This document shows positions 12,783-17,604 of a stretch of DNA of 17,604 nucleotides, in pieces (the first letter of the stretch is position 1; each line of letters opens with the position of its first letter). The notes under the pieces are model-generated. The model had not been told where the DNA came from, searched no databases, and worked only from the letters and a program-made list of their open reading frames with translations. Source of the stretch: Cloacibacillus sp. GTDB lineage: Bacteria; Synergistota; Synergistia; Synergistales; Synergistaceae. Location: NCBI RefSeq assembly GCF_020860125.1, contig NZ_JAJBUX010000121.1, positions 1-17,604 on the forward strand, written 5' to 3'. Position numbers and translations under genes: made by a program.

Positions 12783-14978
12783 ATGTCATCTTCAAATCCC
12801 GATTTCACAAAGATCCCTCTGAACATGGAACCCAAAAGGGCCATTAGCTATGAGGAATGGAAGAAAAAGGTCGAAAAAGAGACCGGAAAATCATTTGAAA
12901 GCCTGCTGCACCGCACAATGGAACAGATCGAAGTCGCCCCGCTCTACACCAAGTCCTGCTACGAGGGCATGAACCATCTCAGCTACACGGCGGGGCTGCC
13001 GCCCTTCCTGCGCGGCCCCTACCCCACCATGTACGTCACACGCCCCTGGACCGTGCGTCAGTACGCGGGCTTCTCCACCGCCGAAGAAAGCAACGCCTTC
13101 TACCGCCGCAACCTCGCCGCGGGACAGAAGGGGCTCTCCATCGCCTTTGACCTCGCGACACACCGCGGCTACGACTCCGATCATCCGCGCGTCGTCGGAG
13201 ACGTCGGAAAGGCGGGCGTCGCCGTCGACTCCATCCTCGACATGGAGATACTCTTCTCCGGCATACCGCTCGGGCAGATGTCCGTCTCCATGACGATGAA
13301 CGGCGCGGTCCTTCCCGTCCTCGCCTTCTACATCGTCGCGGCCGAGGAACAGGGCGTCGACAAATCGGTGCTCTCCGGCACCATCCAGAACGACATCCTG
13401 AAAGAATTCATGGTCCGCAACACCTACATATACCCGCCGGCGCCGTCGATGAGGATCATCGGCGACATCTTCGCCTACACCTCGCGGAACATGCCGAAAT
13501 TCAACAGCATAAGCATCTCCGGCTACCACATGCAGGAGGCGGGAGCGACGGCGGACATCGAGCTCGGCTACACGCTCGCCGACGGACTTGAATACATCCG
13601 CACCGGACAGGCGGCGGGACTCGGCGTCGACGACTTCGCGCCGCGCCTCTCCTTCTTCTGGGCGATCGGCAAAAACTACTTCATGGAAGTGGCGAAAATG
13701 CGCGCCGGACGTATGCTCTGGGCCAAGATCGTCAAACAGTTCGGCCCTAAAAAGGCCAAATCCATGGCCCTGCGTACCCACTCGCAGACCTCGGGCTGGA
13801 GCCTTACGGCACAGGACCCCTTCAACAACGTCGCGCGCACCTGCGTCGAGGCGATGGCGGCAGCCCTCGGCCACACACAGTCGCTCCACACCAACGCCCT
13901 CGACGAAGCCATCGCGCTGCCGACCGACTTCTCGGCCCGTATCGCGCGAAACACCCAGCTCTACATCCAGGACGAGACCAGCGTCTGCAAAGTCATCGAC
14001 CCGTGGGGCGGCTCCTACTACGTCGAGGCGCTCACCGACGAGCTCATCCGCCGCGCCTGGGGCCACATCCAGGAGGTCGAGGCCCTCGGCGGCATGTCCA
14101 AGGCCATCGAAACCGGACTGCCGAAGATGCGCATCGAAGAGGCGGCGGCGCGCCGCCAGGCCCGCATCGACTCCGGCAGTGAAAAGATCATCGGCGTCAA
14201 CGCCCTGCAGCTCGAACAGGAAGACCCCATCGACATCCTTGAAGTCGACAACAGCGCCGTGCGTGATGCGCAGATAGCGCGGCTCGCGAAACTGCGCGCC
14301 AACAGGAACCAGGAAGAGGTCGACAGATGGCTTGCGGCCATAACCAGATCGCTTGAAACGGGAGAGGGGAACCTCCTCGAATTTGCCGTCGAAGCGGCGC
14401 GCGCACGCGCCAGCCTCGGCGAAATATCCGACGCCGTGGAAAAGGCGTCGGGAAGGCACAAAGCCGTCATCCGTTCGATCTCGGGCATCTACAGCAGCGA
14501 ATTCGCGGAAGAGGAGATCATCGAAGAGGTCCGCAGAATGACCGACGAATTTGAAGAACGCGAAGGCCGCCGTCCGCGCATCATGGTCGCCAAAATGGGA
14601 CAGGACGGACACGACCGCGGCGCGAAGGTGGTCGCCACCGCCTACGCCGACATGGGCTTCGACGTGGACATCGGACCTCTCTTCCAGACGCCGGAAGAGA
14701 CCGCGCAGGACGCGGCCGACAACGACGTCCACATCGTAGGCATGAGCTCACTCGCCGCGGGGCACAAGACACTGCTGCCCCAGCTCGTCGAGGAACTTGA
14801 AAAACACGGGCGCGGAGACATCATGGTCGTCGCCGGCGGCGTCATCCCGGCACAGGACTATCAGTTCCTCTACGACCACGGAGCGGCCTGCATCTTCGGT
14901 CCCGGAACGGTGATACCGGCGGCGGCCAAGGAGATGCTCGAAAAACTCAACGAGCGCCTCGCGGCAGCCCACGTCTGA
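12783..14978 (+). CDS. mutB: Methylmalonyl-CoA mutase, large (B12-binding, catalytic) subunit
   Basis: This 731-residue protein has an N-terminal substrate barrel with hallmark YVTRPWTVRQYAGFSTAEES and GLSIAFDLATHRGYDSDHPR, followed by a C-terminal cobalamin-binding domain. That domain has Asp608-x-His610-x-x-Gly613 (GQDGHDRG) giving the lower cobalt ligand, then Ser655-x-Leu657 (GMSSLAAGH) and a later GG motif (VVAGGVIPAQDY). It carries out the AdoCbl radical rearrangement between succinyl-CoA and (R)-methylmalonyl-CoA as a heterodimer with MutA. A strong AAGGGGAGGG ribosome site lies at the end of mutA. meaB follows after three bases. The gene appears intact. Confidence 0.97.
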   Translation: MSSSNPDFTKIPLNMEPKRAISYEEWKKKVEKETGKSFESLLHRTMEQIEVAPLYTKSCYEGMNHLSYTAGLPPFLRGPYPTMYVTRPWTVRQYAGFSTAEESNAFYRRNLAAGQKGLSIAFDLATHRGYDSDHPRVVGDVGKAGVAVDSILDMEILFSGIPLGQMSVSMTMNGAVLPVLAFYIVAAEEQGVDKSVLSGTIQNDILKEFMVRNTYIYPPAPSMRIIGDIFAYTSRNMPKFNSISISGYHMQEAGATADIELGYTLADGLEYIRTGQAAGLGVDDFAPRLSFFWAIGKNYFMEVAKMRAGRMLWAKIVKQFGPKKAKSMALRTHSQTSGWSLTAQDPFNNVARTCVEAMAAALGHTQSLHTNALDEAIALPTDFSARIARNTQLYIQDETSVCKVIDPWGGSYYVEALTDELIRRAWGHIQEVEALGGMSKAIETGLPKMRIEEAAARRQARIDSGSEKIIGVNALQLEQEDPIDILEVDNSAVRDAQIARLAKLRANRNQEEVDRWLAAITRSLETGEGNLLEFAVEAARARASLGEISDAVEKASGRHKAVIRSISGIYSSEFAEEEIIEEVRRMTDEFEEREGRRPRIMVAKMGQDGHDRGAKVVATAYADMGFDVDIGPLFQTPEETAQDAADNDVHIVGMSSLAAGHKTLLPQLVEELEKHGRGDIMVVAGGVIPAQDYQFLYDHGAACIFGPGTVIPAAAKEMLEKLNERLAAAHV

Positions 14979-14981
14979 GCT

Positions 14982-16121
14982 ATGCGGGAAAACCTTCGTC
15001 CGGACTGGCAGCCGGAAGACGCTGGTGCGGAATTTGCCTGCTCCGTGATGCCCGGCGTGTCGCTCGCGAGCGGCCACAACGCGGCGGCGCGCGGCGCCGC
15101 GCCTGCAAAGGCGAGGACCGCGCTGACGGCGGAGGACTACGCGCAGGGAATACTGGCCGGCGACCGCGTCATACTCTCCCGGGCGATAACCGTGATCGAG
15201 AGCAACGCGCCGAAACACTTTGAACTCGGCCAGGAGATAATACAGAAGATACTGCCTCACAGCGGCAAAGCGATGAGGGTAGGGATAACGGGCGTGCCGG
15301 GTGCGGGAAAAAGCACCTTTATCGAAGCATTCGGCACCTACCTCTGCGGCGAGGGACTCAAAGTTGCGGTCCTCGCCGTGGACCCCTCCAGTTCGCTCTC
15401 AAGGGGCAGCATCCTCGGGGACAAGACGCGCATGGAAAACCTCACGCGGGAGAAAAACGCCTTTATTCGCCCCTCCCCCTCCGGCGGGTCGCTCGGCGGC
15501 GTCACCAGAAAAAGCCGCGAAACGATGCTGCTTTGCGAAGCTGCCGGATACGACGCCGTTCTCGTTGAGACCGTCGGCGTGGGACAGAGCGAGACCATGG
15601 TGCGTTCGATGGTCGATTACTTCCTCGTCGTCGTCATAACCGGCGCGGGGGACGACCTACAGGGCATAAAAAAGGGAATCATAGAGCTCGCCGACAGCAT
15701 TCTGGTAAACAAGGCCGACGGCGACAACAAAATGAAGGCGATGATGGCGCGGGCCGACTACGACCAGATCCTCCACTACCTGCGCCCAGCCACCGAAGGC
15801 TGGAAGACAAAAGCCTACACCTGCTCCTCCATAACGGGAGAGGGCATAGCGGATATGTGGGGCGTTATAAAAGATTTCCGGGATAACGTGACAGCCTCGG
15901 GAGTCTTTTCTAAGCGACGTAAAGAACAGACCATCGAATGGGTCCGCGCGATGACGGCGGAGTACCTGCAAAACAAGATCGCGCAGAACGCGGAACTCAC
16001 GAAATGCAGAGAAGACATTGAAAGGAAGGTGATCGAGGGAGTAATTACCCCTACAGTAGCAGCGAAGGCGGTGATCGGCTCCATGGAGAGACTGCTTTTC
16101 ACGGGAACAAACGAAACATAG
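14982..16121 (+). CDS. meaB: MeaB/ArgK-family GTPase, chaperone of methylmalonyl-CoA mutase
   Basis: This 379-residue G3E GTPase has Walker A GVPGAGKS (residues 104-111), DPSS (134-137), Mg-binding ETVGVGQ (196-202) and base-recognition NKADGD (243-248). The C-terminal dimerisation helices carry EDIERKVIEGVITPTVAA. MeaB guards the mutase by gating AdoCbl delivery and ejecting damaged cofactor, and its place directly after mutB supports that role. The first 45 or so residues (RPDWQPEDAGAEFAC ... PAKART) look like a low-complexity extension ahead of the usual family start near LTAEDYAQGILAGDR. No clear ribosome site precedes ATG 14982, so the true start could be further in or translation may be coupled to mutB. 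Confidence 0.95.
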   Translation: MRENLRPDWQPEDAGAEFACSVMPGVSLASGHNAAARGAAPAKARTALTAEDYAQGILAGDRVILSRAITVIESNAPKHFELGQEIIQKILPHSGKAMRVGITGVPGAGKSTFIEAFGTYLCGEGLKVAVLAVDPSSSLSRGSILGDKTRMENLTREKNAFIRPSPSGGSLGGVTRKSRETMLLCEAAGYDAVLVETVGVGQSETMVRSMVDYFLVVVITGAGDDLQGIKKGIIELADSILVNKADGDNKMKAMMARADYDQILHYLRPATEGWKTKAYTCSSITGEGIADMWGVIKDFRDNVTASGVFSKRRKEQTIEWVRAMTAEYLQNKIAQNAELTKCREDIERKVIEGVITPTVAAKAVIGSMERLLFTGTNET

Positions 16122-16168
16122 GCACCACAAAAAACCACACACACAAAAAGCACATTCCGCCGCGGCGA

Positions 16169-16194
16169 GGCGGGGCCGCACACTCCGCCCCGCC
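16169..16194. terminator. GC-rich stem-loop after meaB
   Basis: GGCGGGGC (16169-16176) pairs with GCCCCGCC (16187-16194) around a 10-base loop, 47 bases after the meaB stop. There is no U-run. It could protect the 3' end of the mRNA or pause transcription. Confidence 0.4.
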
Positions 16195-16221
16195 ACGGTG
16201 ACCACTTAACTTAGCTATCTT

Positions 16222-16250
16222 GATGAGATATGCGCAGTATCTCATCTTTT
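16222..16250 (+). terminator. Intrinsic terminator of mutA-mutB-meaB
   Basis: GATGAGATA, loop TGCGCAG, TATCTCATC, then TTTT: a perfect 9-bp stem with a short U-run about 100 bases after meaB. An outer helix CTATCT (16215-16220) with AGATAG (16252-16257) could compete with or extend it. Confidence 0.65.
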
Positions 16251-16274
16251 CAGATAGAGTCATCTCTTCAGCAG

Positions 16275-16303
16275 CGGCCTCCAGTCTCGTCAACCGGAGG
16301 CCG
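16275..16303. terminator. Stem-loop in the intergenic hairpin cluster
   Basis: CGGCCTCC (16275-16282) and GGAGGCCG (16296-16303) form an 8-bp stem with a 13-base loop. It is followed by TCTTATAAAA. Its role is uncertain. Confidence 0.35.
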
Positions 16304-16459
16304 TCTTATAAAACAAAGACGGCGCGCTGAGAAAACCGGGACGTCAATACTAAAAAATGGAACCGGCCGTCAAACCACCGGCACAGGGACCACAAACACG
16401 AACCATCCGGCCCCACCCTTACAGTGAAAGCGCGTCAATAACCGGCAATACCATAGTTT

Positions 16460-16479
16460 CCCGCCGCCCCCGCGGCGGG
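16460..16479. other. GC-rich hairpin without U-run
   Basis: CCCGCCGC, loop CCCC, GCGGCGGG, with weak extension into flanking TTT/GAA. Neither strand has a good U-run. It lies just ahead of a strong terminator. Confidence 0.35.
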
Positions 16480-16496
16480 GAAGTTTCTCCTCCGCA

Positions 16497-16535
16497 AATC
16501 AGAGGCCGGAGATATCCGGCCTCTGATTATTTTTA
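16497..16535 (+). terminator. Strong intrinsic terminator
   Basis: AATCAGAGGCCGGA, loop GATA, TCCGGCCTCTGATT: a perfect 14-bp stem followed by ATTTTTATT. It is the best terminator in the window, yet lies about 375 bases after meaB with no recognisable gene between. It may back up the mut operon terminator or end a small untranslated transcript. Confidence 0.85.
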
Positions 16536-16941
16536 TTCTTTCGTTCGTCAGTCGTTAATATATAAAAGCTGTCAATATTCAGGCCAATATTCTAAAACTC
16601 GGAAAATCGAAAAACATTCACCATCCCCTGCGCCACACCTCTACAATCTCATATATCCTCTACGCCGTTTTACGGATTTTGCCCGCGCCGGTTTTTGTTT
16701 GCTGCACTATTTGCGTTTTCTTCCAAAGCCGCTTATAGCAAGAAAAAATAACTTGCCGTACCCTTTTTTATCTCTCTTTTTCCTTACTTTACGACAATAA
16801 TTTATAGGCAAAGTGAACAAGCCAATTTACAGGCTCAGTATATTCTACCAATTTATTTTAAGTATTTTATGTAATTACTACGTAATATTACCTAAAATTT
16901 TATTTTACCTTTTTTAATAAGAAATATAGACTGATTCTGTA
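16536..16941. other. AT-rich intergenic stretch with no recognisable gene
   Basis: I read both strands and found no frame with a convincing start, ribosome site and protein-like sequence. Composition falls sharply to AT-rich from about 16530 to 17050. It may supply upstream promoter elements for the promoter at 16942. Confidence 0.5.
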
Positions 16942-16970
16942 TTGACAGGGATATTACATATGGATATACT
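16942..16970 (+). promoter_or_regulatory. Near-consensus sigma-70 promoter
   Basis: TTGACA (16942-16947) and TATACT (16965-16970) with exactly 17 bases between, in AT-rich sequence. Transcription would start near 16977, giving an untranslated leader of about 525 nt before the gene at 17502. Confidence 0.75.
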
Positions 16971-16976
16971 GCATAA

Positions 16977-17501
16977 TAGAATGATTACTAAATAAAAAAA
17001 TTGGTAACTTTTAATTTTTGTTTAGCAAGAATCAGCAATAACAGAAACAGCCTCTGCCGCAGTATTCAGGACGAGAGTACATCATGTTGCAGCTGCTAAA
17101 TATTGGAAGGAGAGAACCGACGGGCCTTCCACTGATGGTATTTTGCCTTTTGGAGAACGGATGGCACAGCGGCGGATTTCACGCCTCAGGAAGAAAACTG
17201 TGCCGTTGCCTTTCTGAGTATATATATTCTGTCCGTCTATTTTTCGTGTCATCCCCGCCCGTCATCTATTCTTCTCCGCCGGCTTCCGTTTCGCCGCCGG
17301 CGGTACTCTCGTCCCTTTCGAAAATAGCGCGGCCAACAACGCCGCCGAAGGGGGACGGGGCGACTCCCCTTTCACGGCGCGGCCGTTATCTCACGGCGGA
17401 AACTTAGAGGGGAGGGATCGGCCAAGAACGGATTTTTCAAAGCTGCCACGCAGCCGCGAAGGTGCATTTTCAAGACATATCAATTCAGGAGGGATAAAAA
17501 G
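16977..17501 (+). other. Long, hairpin-rich leader of the 17502 gene
   Basis: No coding frame here looks real. Stems I can see are GGAAGG/CCTTCC near 17104-17131, GGCACAG/CTGTGCC near 17162-17204, CCGCCGGC/GCCGGCGG (17276-17303) and AAGGGG/CCCCTT (17348-17371). It could be a regulatory leader; no known riboswitch class is recognised with confidence. Confidence 0.4.
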
Positions 17502-17604
17502 ATGAAAACAAAAACTACGGACCGTCTCCGTAAAGGAATATCGCCGGCAGCGCTCTTATGTTCTCTCGCCTTAATATTTACGCCTGCGGCCACCTCGGCG
17601 GACC
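17502..17604 (+). CDS. Secreted or outer-membrane protein, 5' end only
   Basis: Only 34 codons are inside the window. The start is well supported: AGGAGGG (17487-17493) lies 8 bases before the ATG. The protein begins KTKTTDRLRKGISPAALLCS, followed by LALIFTPAATSAD, a clear signal peptide with a basic n-region, a hydrophobic core and an Ala-x-Ser-Ala type cleavage site. It is therefore exported. An outer-membrane receptor for the TonB system would fit the neighbourhood, but nothing visible proves it. Confidence 0.75.
   Translation, partial: MKTKTTDRLRKGISPAALLCSLALIFTPAATSAD

Noticed and set aside
12891..14732. 613-codon open frame on the minus strand
   Set aside because: It is antisense to mutB and explained by the strong third-position GC bias; the mutB motifs are clear on the plus strand.
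16357..16800. 147-codon plus-strand frame
   Set aside because: It crosses a strong terminator and an AT-rich spacer, and has no ribosome site and no protein-like pattern.
17030..17230. Possible glycine riboswitch
   Set aside because: GGAGAG, ACCGA and CTCAGG occur, but the spacing and surrounding helices do not fit the known aptamer well enough to call it.
17327..17384. Direct repeats GCGCGGCC at 17327 and 17377
   Set aside because: Only 8 bp in a GC-rich stretch; expected by chance and with no associated element.
17084..17407. 107-codon plus-strand frame in the leader of the 17502 gene
   Set aside because: Its composition is erratic (runs of Ser/Pro), it overlaps the leader hairpins, and no family is recognised.

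Overview
The window comes from a GC-rich diderm bacterium: there is an ExbB/ExbD/TonB system, a periplasmic binding protein and a membrane-fusion protein. A fermentative member of the Synergistota is my best guess, from the overall gene style and the AdoCbl-dependent methylmalonyl-CoA mutase. The taxonomic call is an inference, not something the sequence proves.

Layout. Positions 1-498 are the end of an RND-type efflux membrane-fusion protein, followed by a hairpin terminator shared with a convergent HicA/HicB toxin-antitoxin pair (600-1183, minus strand). A compact cobalamin riboswitch with an intrinsic terminator (1366-1531) then leads a tightly packed operon (1555-6722): btuF, btuD, btuC, a TIM-barrel protein that looks like the cobamide-remodelling hydrolase CbiR, exbB, exbD and tonB. 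This is nearly a full cobamide salvage line: outer-membrane energisation, periplasmic capture, ABC import and probably lower-ligand removal. Only the outer-membrane receptor is missing. After a minus-strand RelE/ParE-Phd-like toxin-antitoxin pair comes a second, larger cobalamin riboswitch with a terminator/antiterminator platform. It controls mutA-mutB-meaB (10566-16121), the two subunits of AdoCbl-dependent methylmalonyl-CoA mutase and its GTPase chaperone.

The most striking feature is a head-to-tail duplication of 2,727 bp, identical as far as I can read by eye: 5275-8001 repeated as 8002-10728. The unit runs from the middle of exbB through exbD, tonB, the toxin-antitoxin pair and the second riboswitch into codon 55 of mutA. 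The breakpoints share only 3 bp (AAC). The internal junction fuses the first 55 codons of mutA in frame to exbB codons 90-210. The result is a riboswitch-led chimeric gene followed by intact second copies of exbD, tonB and the toxin-antitoxin pair. It is either a very recent amplification or an assembly artefact.

The second point of interest is that a cobalamin riboswitch precedes a cobalamin-dependent enzyme. Folding by hand gives a plausible ON-switch arrangement, in which the kissing-loop hairpin P13 excludes an anti-antiterminator.

The last 1.4 kb (16122-17501) holds no gene I can support. It contains a cluster of hairpins and terminators behind meaB, an AT-rich stretch, and a near-consensus sigma-70 promoter (16942-16970). 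That promoter would give a leader of about 525 nt in front of a secreted protein whose first 34 codons are visible at the window end.
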